Of a stretch of 64,000 nucleotides of DNA, positions 57,143 through 64,000 are shown piece by piece. The stretch is taken from positions 1 to 64,000 of the forward strand of contig CAJJBX010000005.1 of assembly GCA_905182555.1 (NCBI GenBank). The letters run 5' to 3'. Source of the DNA: an uncultured Ilumatobacter sp. (lineage in GTDB: Bacteria; Actinomycetota; Acidimicrobiia; Acidimicrobiales; Ilumatobacteraceae). Positions within the stretch are counted from its first letter, which is position 1, and every line of letters starts with the position of its first letter. The position numbers and the translations under genes were made by a program. The notes beneath the pieces were generated by a model, which was not told the origin of the DNA, made no database searches, and worked only from the letters and a program-made list of their open reading frames with translations.

Positions 57143-57357
57143 TCACGGGAAACGAGCGCCGAGCCAGTCCGCCACGCGTGGCATCGCCTCGGGTCGGTCT
57201 TGCTCGAAATAGTGCAGTGTGCGTCGTGGCCGGGTCCTTCAACAAGACGACTCGACACCTCAGCTCGCGCCAAACAGACGGGTCGGCCCACTTGACCGAC
57301 AGCTTGAGCCCCGGGCAGGACCTCAACAGGAGCAGCGATCGCCGCTGCGCGGATGGC
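57143..57357 (-). pseudogene. Remnant of an alpha/beta-hydrolase C-terminus
   Basis: In two frames that join near 57214-57217 the minus strand reads VSSRLVEGPGHDAH and then HYFEQDRPEAMPRVADWLGARFP with a TGA at 57143. This looks like an alpha/beta-hydrolase end with the catalytic His in PGHDAH and the C-terminal helix. One missing base joins the two parts. No N-terminal hydrolase is present, and an in-frame TGA closes the frame at 57358. It lies directly after the htrA stop. Confidence 0.4.
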
Positions 57358-57403
57358 TCAAAATCACTACTGTCTTCCAAGGCGCCGCCCCAGCGCCGAA
57401 GGG

Positions 57404-58558
57404 TTAGTTGCCGGGCCGGCTGGTGAGTTCGACGGTGACATCGACCGATACGCCTTCGCGAATGAGCGTAACCGTGACGCTGTCACCAGCTTCCTTGTCG
57501 CGGATCGCAGCGATCACGCCGGCCGAGCCATCTGTGGCGGCACCGTCGACAGCGACGATCAGGTCCCCAGGAAGTACCCCGGCCCCTGCGGCCGGAGTCC
57601 CCTCTCCAACGCCAGTGACGAACACGCCTTGGCCGCCATCGCGTCGATCCTCGAGGCCCACCCCGAAGTACGCCTCGTTCCGTTCGGCGCCATCGGCCTG
57701 CGCCCGAAGAGCCTCAATGATTGGGAGCGCCTCGGTGACGGAGATCGCAAACCCGACGTTGGTCGCCGACGTTGTGGCAGTGTCACGGGCAACGGCGGTA
57801 TTGATCCCAATGACCTCGCCAGCGGCATTGACGAGCGGACCACCAGAGTTACCAGATGAGATGGCTGCGTCTGTCTGGATGAGGCCGTCGAGGAAAACGT
57901 CGGCCTGTGAGATCGTTCGATCGAGAGCGGACACAATGCCGAGGGTGACCGATGGCGCCCCATCAAGCCCCAGTGCAAAGCCGATGGCAAGTGCTTCGTC
58001 GCCGAGGCGCACACTTCCGGGGTCCGCAAATATCGCCGCTTCAAAACCGTCACCGCTCATCCGCAGCAGTGCGAGGTCGTTGCCGCGATCCGACGCCAAC
58101 AGGCTCACCGATCGCGGTTCGGTCTCACCTGACAAACGGACTCGGATCTCGGTGGCACCTTCGATGACATGCGCGTTGGTCAAAATTTCACCCTGTGAAG
58201 AGATGATCACGCCAGTACCCAGCGAGGTCCCGCCACCAACGTCGGCACTGATCGTGACGACAGTCGGGGCGACGAACATGGCAACTTCGGCGACGTTGAC
58301 GCGGGCTTCGATCGCATTGCGTGGTTCAGCAATCCTCACGGCTTCGTCACTCGCGCGCGTCGGAGGTTGGTCCAGCCAGGTCGAGATCTGACTGCCCAGG
58401 AGCGCTCCGGTCAGCCCGGCGACCCAGGCAACGACGCCGACAACACCAATAAAGATGAAGCGCCTGCGCTGGCGATGCCGGCCGTTCGGCGGCGCGGGAG
58501 GCAATGGCGTCGAGCCCTGCTGGGGCGGCGGAAGGAACATCGGTGGCTGCGTTGCCAT
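57404..58558 (-). CDS. HtrA/DegP-type serine protease with PDZ domain
   Basis: 384 residues. A Pro-rich cytoplasmic N-terminus (residues 1-32), one transmembrane helix (about 33-55), a trypsin-like domain with LTNAHVIEG (His), GNDLALLRM (Asp) and SSGNSGGPLVN (Ser), and a C-terminal PDZ domain (FVTGVGEGTPAAGAGVLPGD). It is a cell-surface quality-control protease. Located 216 bp after rpsJ, it is not normally part of the S10 cluster. Confidence 0.93.
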   Translation of the reverse strand: MATQPPMFLPPPQQGSTPLPPAPPNGRHRQRRRFIFIGVVGVVAWVAGLTGALLGSQISTWLDQPPTRASDEAVRIAEPRNAIEARVNVAEVAMFVAPTVVTISADVGGGTSLGTGVIISSQGEILTNAHVIEGATEIRVRLSGETEPRSVSLLASDRGNDLALLRMSGDGFEAAIFADPGSVRLGDEALAIGFALGLDGAPSVTLGIVSALDRTISQADVFLDGLIQTDAAISSGNSGGPLVNAAGEVIGINTAVARDTATTSATNVGFAISVTEALPIIEALRAQADGAERNEAYFGVGLEDRRDGGQGVFVTGVGEGTPAAGAGVLPGDLIVAVDGAATDGSAGVIAAIRDKEAGDSVTVTLIREGVSVDVTVELTSRPGN

Positions 58559-58774
58559 GGCCTCTGTCTATCGGGAGCAAGCGGTATGGGCCGGGTCGAG
58601 CAACGAGGTTCTCACCTGTTTCACAACTGGGATTGAACAACTCGGCTCACGCCAACTATTCAGCGTCCCCCGACTGCCCAGCAGAAAACGACAACGGCGG
58701 CGCACCCCGCCCCAAAGATAGGACAAAGTGCGCCGCCGGCGTGCGGTCCATCAGACCGTCACTCGAGAGAGTGG

Positions 58775-59089
58775 TCAGCCGTTCTGGATTTTGATTTCGA
58801 TGTCGACGCCGGCCGGCAGCTCGATGCGCTGCAAGCTGTCGATCGTCTTGGCGTTCGGCCCGACGATGTCGATGAGACGCTTATGGACGCGGATCTCGAA
58901 GTGCTCGCGAGAGTCCTTGTCGACGTGCGGCCCTTTAATAACCGTGTAGCGATGCTTCGCTGTCGGCAACGGAATCGGGCCACGAACGGTGGCGTCGGTG
59001 CGGGTGACTGTTTCGACGATCTTCTTTGTCGACTGGTCGATGATCTCGTGGTCAAATGCCTTGAGACGGATACGGATGCTCTGTGCCAT
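58775..59089 (-). CDS. rpsJ: 30S ribosomal protein S10
   Basis: 104 residues ([40 protein letters not shown]). Also a transcription antitermination factor (NusE). It is 6 bp after tuf and separated from rplC by a long insertion. Confidence 0.97.
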   Translation of the reverse strand: MAQSIRIRLKAFDHEIIDQSTKKIVETVTRTDATVRGPIPLPTAKHRYTVIKGPHVDKDSREHFEIRVHKRLIDIVGPNAKTIDSLQRIELPAGVDIEIKIQNG

Positions 59090-59095
59090 GGTCAA

Positions 59096-60286
59096 TCAGC
59101 TCACTTCAAGGATCTTGGTGACGCGGCCGGCACCAACAGTGCGGCCACCTTCACGGATGGCGAAGCGAAGACCTTCGTCCATAGCAATCGGCTTACCGAG
59201 CTGGACCGTCATCTCGACATTGTCACCAGGCATCACCATCTCGGTGCCATCAGGCAACTCGATCGTGCCCGTGACATCAGTCGTACGGAAGAAGAACTGC
59301 GGACGGTAATTGTTGAAGAACGGCTTATGACGGCCACCCTCATTCTTGGTCAACACATACACCTGACCCTCGAAATCGGTATGCGGCGTGATCGAACCGG
59401 GCTTACACAGCACCTGACCACGCTCAACATCATCCTTACCAGTACCACGCAACAGCGCACCAATGTTGTCGCCAGCCTGGCCCTCATCGAGGAGCTTGCG
59501 GAACATTTCCACACCCGTACACGTCGTCTTCTGCGTATCACGCAGACCAACAATCTCGATCTCATCGCCAGTGTTGACAATGCCCTGCTCAACCTTGCCA
59601 GTCACAACCGTGCCACGACCAGTGATCGTAAACACGTCTTCAATCGGCATCAGGAACGGCTTATCCAACTCACGGACCGGCTGCGGAATCGACTCATCAC
59701 AAGCAGCCATGAGTTCCATGACCTTTTCCTGCGCAGCAGCATCACCCTCAAGAGCCTTCAGCGCCGACACATGCACGACCGGAGCATCATCGCCCGGGAA
59801 CTCGTACTCAGTCAACAACTCACGAACTTCCATCTCAACGAGCTCCAAAAGCTCCTCGTCATCAACCATGTCAGACTTATTGAGAGCCACCACGATGTAC
59901 GGCACGCCAACCTGGCGAGCCAACAACACGTGCTCACGCGTCTGAGGCATTGGACCATCCGTTGCAGCCACAACCAGGATTGCTCCGTCGATCTGGGCTG
60001 CACCCGTGATCATGTTCTTGATGTAGTCAGCGTGACCCGGCATATCAATATGCGCGTAATGACGATTCTCGGTCGTGTACTCGATATGACTAATCGAGAT
60101 CGTGATACCACGAGCCTTCTCCTCAGGCGCCTTATCAATGCCATCAAAGTCAGTAAACTCAGCCAACCCACGATCCGACAGGGTCTTGGAGATGGCGGCA
60201 GTCAGGGTCGTCTTGCCATGGTCAATATGACCCATGGTGCCGATGTTCACGTGCGGCTTATTCCGCTCAAACTTCACTTTGCTCAT
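59096..60286 (-). CDS. tuf: Elongation factor Tu
   Basis: 396 residues, GTPase that brings aminoacyl-tRNA to the ribosome. [10 protein letters not shown] is the P-loop, [13 protein letters not shown] the switch II region (Met replaces the usual Cys before Pro), ALNKSDMV the guanine-binding NKxD box. The C-terminus [13 protein letters not shown] is intact. It follows fusA by 86 bp. Confidence 0.98.
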   Translation of the reverse strand: MSKVKFERNKPHVNIGTMGHIDHGKTTLTAAISKTLSDRGLAEFTDFDGIDKAPEEKARGITISISHIEYTTENRHYAHIDMPGHADYIKNMITGAAQIDGAILVVAATDGPMPQTREHVLLARQVGVPYIVVALNKSDMVDDEELLELVEMEVRELLTEYEFPGDDAPVVHVSALKALEGDAAAQEKVMELMAACDESIPQPVRELDKPFLMPIEDVFTITGRGTVVTGKVEQGIVNTGDEIEIVGLRDTQKTTCTGVEMFRKLLDEGQAGDNIGALLRGTGKDDVERGQVLCKPGSITPHTDFEGQVYVLTKNEGGRHKPFFNNYRPQFFFRTTDVTGTIELPDGTEMVMPGDNVEMTVQLGKPIAMDEGLRFAIREGGRTVGAGRVTKILEVS

Positions 60287-60372
60287 TGCAATAACTCTTC
60301 TCTTAGTGTCGGTCTTCGTGGGTTTTCAAAGGTCTGGTGTGTTGCGTCGTTCACGAGTGAACGGTGCCGGGG

Positions 60373-62474
60373 CTACTCGCCTCGAACGCGCTTGATGATG
60401 TCGTCTGCAATGACTGCGGGTACCTGCTGGTACTCCTCGAACTGCATGGTGTACGTCGCACGACCCTGGGTACGTGAACGCAGGTCCGTACTGTAACCGA
60501 ACATTTCGGACAGTGGCACGGTGGCGTTGACGACCTGCGTGTTGCCGCGGGCTTCCATCTGGCCGATGCGGCCACGACGGCTGCTGATGTCGCCCATGAC
60601 GTCGCCCATGTAGTCCTCAGGCGTGACGACTTCGACTTTCATAATCGGCTCCATCAGAACCGGCTTGGCCATTTCGGCGGCCTTGCGGAATGCCTGCTGG
60701 CCAGCAATCTTGAATGCCATCTCCGAGGAGTCAACGTCGTGAGCCGAACCGTCAACCAAGGAAACCTTGACGTCAACGGTGGTGTAGCCGGCGAGGACGC
60801 CGTTGTCCATGGCTGCTTCGAGGCCCTGCGCTGTCGGGTTGATGTACTCACGCGGGATCTTGCCACCCGTGATCTTGTCTTCGAATTCGAAACCGTTACC
60901 GGGGTTCGGCGCCATGTTGATCTTGACCACGGCGTACTGACCGGTACCACCGGACTGCTTGATGTGGCGGTACTCGACGTTGGTGACTTCTTTGGTAATC
61001 GTCTCGCGGTAGGCGACCTGCGGCTTGCCGACAGTTGCCTCGACGCTGAACTCGCGCCGCATGCGGTCAACGAGCACTTCGAGGTGGAGTTCACCCATGC
61101 CCGAAATGACGGTCTGGCCGGTCTCGTGATCGGCGCGGATGCGGAAGGTCGGGTCCTCGTCGGAGAGCGACTTCAGGGCCTTGCCCAGCTTCTCCTGATC
61201 GGACTTCGTCTTCGGCTCGATGGCCACGTGAATGACCGGCTCGGGGAATTCCATCCGCTCGAGGATGATCGGGTCGTTCTTGTCGCAGAGCGTGTCGCCG
61301 GTGGTGACGTTCTTGAAGCCGAGGCCCGCAACAATGTCGCCCGCCATGGCCACGTCGATGTCTTCGCGCTGGTTGGCGTGCATCAGCAGGATGCGCCCGA
61401 GGCGCTCGCGGTCTTCCTTGACGGAGTTGTAGACCTCGTCGCCCTTGGCAATCTCTCCGGAATACACACGGAAGTAAGTGAGCTTGCCAAACGGGTCGGC
61501 AACAATCTTGAAGGCGAGCGCCGAGAAGGGCTCTTTGACGTCGGCCTTGCGGTAGATGTCGATTTCCTCGCCACCCTTGGTGATGGTGCCATGTGCTGGC
61601 GGGATGTCGAGAGGGCTCGGCATGAAGTCGACGACGGCGTCGAGCATGGGCTGAACGCCCTTGTTCTTGAAGGCCGATCCGCAGAGAATCGGGACGAAAT
61701 CGAATGCCAAGGTGCCCTGACGGATGGCGTCCTTGATGGTCTCCTCCGGGATGTCTTCACCGGCGAGATACGCGTCCATGAGTGCTTCGTCCTGCGTAGC
61801 GATGGTTTCCATCATCGCTTCGCGGTATTCAGCCGCCTGGTCAACCATGTCCTCGGGGATGTCGGTCTCGACCCAGGTGGCGCCGAGCTCTTCGTTGTCC
61901 CAGATGAGCGCCTTCATCTTGACGATGTCAACGAGGCCCTCGAAGGCCTTGACGGCTTCGGGGCCACCGGCTCCAATGGGCAGCTGGATGACGAGCGGAT
62001 TGGCCTGCAGGCGATCGACGACCATCTCGACGGTGCGGTAGAAGTCGGCGCCGATGCGGTCCATCTTGTTGACGAAGCACATACGCGGCACTTTGTACGT
62101 GTTGGCCTGACGCCACACGGTTTCGGTCTGCGGCTCAACACCGGCGACCGAGTCAAAGACGGCGACGGCACCGTCGAGCACACGAAGCGAACGGTAAACT
62201 TCAATGGTGAAGTCAACGTGGCCCGGGGTGTCAATGATGTTAATGCGGTCATCTCCCAAAAGGTGGTGGTCGCAGCTGAGGTGATCGTGATGCCACGCTC
62301 TTGCTCCTGGGCCATGTGGTCCATGGTCGCAGCGCCGTCGTGGACTTCACCGATCTTGTAGCTCTTACCGGTGTAGTAGAGGATGCGCTCGGTCGTGGTC
62401 GTCTTACCGGCATCAATGTGGGCCACGATCCCGATGTTTCGGGTGCGCTCCAGGGGAAATTCTCGCTTGGCCAT
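60373..62474 (-). CDS. fusA: Elongation factor G, one-base frame break
   Basis: Translocase GTPase, 700 residues after correction. The N-terminal part ([20 protein letters not shown]) ends at TTTFW; the remainder, from [16 protein letters not shown], is in another frame. They join at about 62255-62262, where TTTTGGGAGAT has three G instead of four. With the extra G the family sequence continues without a gap to the C-terminus KRVRGE. Because EF-G is essential I treat it as a consensus error. It is 266 bp after the CBS gene and before tuf. Confidence 0.95.
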
Positions 62475-62558
62475 CTTCTACTTCACTTCCATCTCAAAGG
62501 GCGTTGTCACGCAGGCAACCGGCAGATTCCGGGGCTGCGCATTCGGGGGGTTTGCAAT

Positions 62559-62578
62559 CTTGTGCATGCGTGCACAAG
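62559..62578. repeat. Short perfect palindrome upstream of fusA
   Basis: CTTGTGCA - TGCG - TGCACAAG, an eight-base perfect inverted repeat with a four-base loop, about 85-105 bp before the fusA start in the 266-bp gap after the CBS gene. It could be an operator or leader hairpin. Nothing else is visible in the gap. Confidence 0.6.
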
Positions 62579-62740
62579 GCCTTGCAGTGTATCGGTCGAA
62601 ATCGAACCGCAACCCGCGTCGGGTCGGTTGTTCTGCTCGCCATGCTCGAACCCGAGATGAAGGTCGTTTTTTGGGGCCGACGACGCTCAGCCGTGTCGGT
62701 AGTGGAACAGTCGAATAGCCAGGCGCCGAACCCGCTGTGG

Positions 62741-63178
62741 CTAGACGCGACCTTCGATGTAGTCGTGCAGTTGATTGTTCTCGCTCTCAAGTTCGCCGAG
62801 GCGGTACTTGACGACATCGCCGATGCTGATCACGCCTGCCATCGACCCATCGGCTTCGAGCACCGGAAGGTGACGAATACGGCGATCGGTCATTGCTTTC
62901 ATCAACACGTCGATCGTGTCAGCCGGTTGGCACGTGATGACGTTGCTGGACATGGCCGACCCGACCGTCAGGTGCAACGTGCCGTCGCCATGGGTAGCAA
63001 TCGAGCGGACCACGTCTCGTTCGGACAGGATGCCGGCAATCGTCTTACCGTCGTCGCAGACCACCAGGGCACCAACGCCGTGATCACGAAGCGAGCCGAC
63101 CGCATCGGACAGCGTGGCTGTCGACGCAATCGTGGCGACTGCGTTGCCCTTGACCGACAATATGGATTGCACGTTCAT
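62741..63178 (-). CDS. CBS-domain protein (two tandem CBS motifs)
   Basis: 145 residues, almost entirely a Bateman module: CBS1 (SDAVGSLRDHGVGALVVCDD, GILSERDVVRSI) and CBS2 (IDVLMKAMTDRRIRHLPVLE, GVISIGDVVKYRLGELESEN). Such proteins bind adenine nucleotides, as known for the family, and act as regulators. It has its own position between rpsG and fusA after a terminator, with a 130-bp upstream gap. Its partner is unknown. Confidence 0.93.
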   Translation of the reverse strand: MNVQSILSVKGNAVATIASTATLSDAVGSLRDHGVGALVVCDDGKTIAGILSERDVVRSIATHGDGTLHLTVGSAMSSNVITCQPADTIDVLMKAMTDRRIRHLPVLEADGSMAGVISIGDVVKYRLGELESENNQLHDYIEGRV

Positions 63179-63261
63179 CGAGTTCCCCTTGGCGTCGAAT
63201 ATTCCGTAGCGGAAAACCTAGTGCACTTGTGAACACGATGCCACAGCGCCGGAAAACGACA

Positions 63262-63295
63262 AAAGCCCCGAAGCCTCAAAAGGCTTCGGGGCTTT
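63262..63295 (-). terminator. Intrinsic terminator after rpsL-rpsG
   Basis: AAAGCCCCGAAGCC and its complement form a 14-bp stem with a 6-base loop; on the minus strand it is followed by TTTTGTCGTTTT. It lies 14 bp past the rpsG stop, so rpsL-rpsG end here and the CBS gene and fusA must have separate promoters or rely on read-through. Confidence 0.92.
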
Positions 63296-63308
63296 GACGT
63301 AATTCGAA

Positions 63309-63785
63309 TTACCAGCGGTAGTGAGCGAACGCCTTGTTCGACTCAGCCATCTTCTGGATGTCATCGCGACGCTTCATCGCTGCACCGAGACCGGTGGATG
63401 CATCCATGATCTCGTTGGCGAGGCACTCGGACATCGTCTTTTCACGACGGGCTCGAGCAAAGTCGACGAGCCAACGGATGGCCAGCGTGGTCGAACGGCG
63501 AGGCCGCACTTCGACGGGCACCTGGTACGTAGCACCACCGACACGGCGGCTGCGCACCTCGAGTGGCGGCTTCAGGTTGTCGATTGCTCGCTTGACGCTG
63601 TCGATCGCCAGCTCTTCGCCTTCGAGGCGAGACTGGACAATGATCATTGCGTCGTAGACGATCTTTTCAGCGATCGTGCGTTTGCCGTGCAACATGACCT
63701 TGTTGATCAGCTGCGTGACGACGACGCTCTTATAGATGGGATCCGCGACAAGTTCGCGGCGGGGTGCGGGACCTTTACGAGGCAT
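63309..63785 (-). CDS. rpsG: 30S ribosomal protein S7
   Basis: 158 residues ([40 protein letters not shown]). Head-domain assembly protein. It starts 8 bp after the rpsL stop codon. Confidence 0.98.
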   Translation of the reverse strand: MPRKGPAPRRELVADPIYKSVVVTQLINKVMLHGKRTIAEKIVYDAMIIVQSRLEGEELAIDSVKRAIDNLKPPLEVRSRRVGGATYQVPVEVRPRRSTTLAIRWLVDFARARREKTMSECLANEIMDASTGLGAAMKRRDDIQKMAESNKAFAHYRW

Positions 63786-63793
63786 CGTTCAGC

Positions 63794-64000
63794 CTACTTT
63801 TCCTTCTTGGCGCCATAACGGCTGCGCGACTGCTTGCGGTTCTTGACGCCAACGGCATCAAGCGCGCCGCGGATGATCTTGTAGCGGACACCGGGAAGGT
63901 CGCGAACACGACCGCCGCGGACGAGCACGATCGAGTGCTCCTGCAGATTGTGGCCCTCACCTGGGATGTAGGCCGTGACCTCGATACCAGAGTTCAGACG
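63794..64000 (-). CDS. rpsL: 30S ribosomal protein S12, C-terminal part (cut by window edge)
   Basis: The last 68 residues of S12 ([40 protein letters not shown]) ending [18 protein letters not shown] and VRDLPGVRY are the decoding-centre loops where streptomycin-resistance changes occur in other bacteria; they look wild-type here. The N-terminal half is outside the window. Confidence 0.98.
   Translation of the reverse strand, partial: RLNSGIEVTAYIPGEGHNLQEHSIVLVRGGRVRDLPGVRYKIIRGALDAVGVKNRKQSRSRYGAKKEK

Noticed and set aside
58883-60496. 537-codon plus-strand open frame opposite tuf
   Set aside because: Antisense shadow of rpsJ, tuf and the fusA end; no domain or start signal.
60739-62361. 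540-codon plus-strand open frame opposite fusA
   Set aside because: Antisense shadow of elongation factor G.
62475-62740. Riboswitch or T-box before fusA
   Set aside because: Only one short palindrome is present; no conserved riboswitch core can be recognised.

Overview
The window reads as a stretch of actinobacterial chromosome, most likely class Acidimicrobiia (Ilumatobacter-like). The evidence is the high GC, the zinc-type S14 and adenylate kinase, and a gene order that follows the known Mycobacterium order: rpsL-rpsG-fusA-tuf, S10 and spc clusters, rpoA cluster, truA, rplM-rpsI, glmM-glmS, alr-tsaE-tsaB-rimI-tsaD, groES-groEL and guaA. The taxonomic call is inference. Most genes lie on the minus strand, so the biological order runs from the right end of the window to the left. 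I see no tRNA, rRNA, CRISPR array, prophage or insertion sequence.

Layout from the right: partial rpsL, rpsG and a strong terminator, then a CBS-domain gene, fusA, tuf and rpsJ. The usual rpsJ-rplC junction is split by about 4.7 kb holding an HtrA-type protease, a hydrolase remnant, a plus-strand RNA methyltransferase and a membrane-spermidine-synthase fusion. rplC through secY and adk then follow as a compact ribosomal run. It has two notable features: L29 and S17 form one open frame, and L4, L22 and S3 carry long C-terminal tails. After adk come a DCC-family thiol oxidoreductase with an in-frame TGA at its first active-site cysteine, an acyltransferase-SGNH protein and a TetR regulator. Next are a hybrid topA'/infA' stub and rpmJ-rpsM-rpsK-rpsD-rpoA-rplQ-truA. 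A PAS-GGDEF-EAL protein (plus strand) and a glycosyltransferase precede rplM-rpsI-glmM.

Further left are an oversized 1120-residue GlmS-like protein, acpS, an acyl-CoA ligase, nnr, alr, the t6A/acetylation set (tsaE, tsaB, rimI, tsaD), dusB, a truncated maf, and groES-groEL behind a textbook promoter plus CIRCE operator. The left 12.8 kb is accessory and metabolic: membrane protein with C-terminal repeats, NUDIX hydrolase, SDR, MFS transporter, PLP decarboxylase, DUF418 protein, guaA, NlpC/P60 hydrolase, a phosphotransferase, a dienelactone hydrolase and the end of an acyl-CoA ligase. Three copies of one palindromic repeat sit at gene ends here.

Data quality matters for reading this window. 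Essential genes (groEL, fusA, rplM, rplB) carry single-base frame breaks, often next to short homopolymers. Several genes (maf, glmM, infA) have ends that do not match their families. I read most breaks as consensus errors or population mosaics in an assembly, and I mark each one. The most interesting candidate is the DCC protein at 41868-42302. Its TGA falls exactly on the first Cys of the CxxC motif and is followed by a hairpin with a bulged T and a G in the loop, which fits a bacterial selenocysteine insertion signal.
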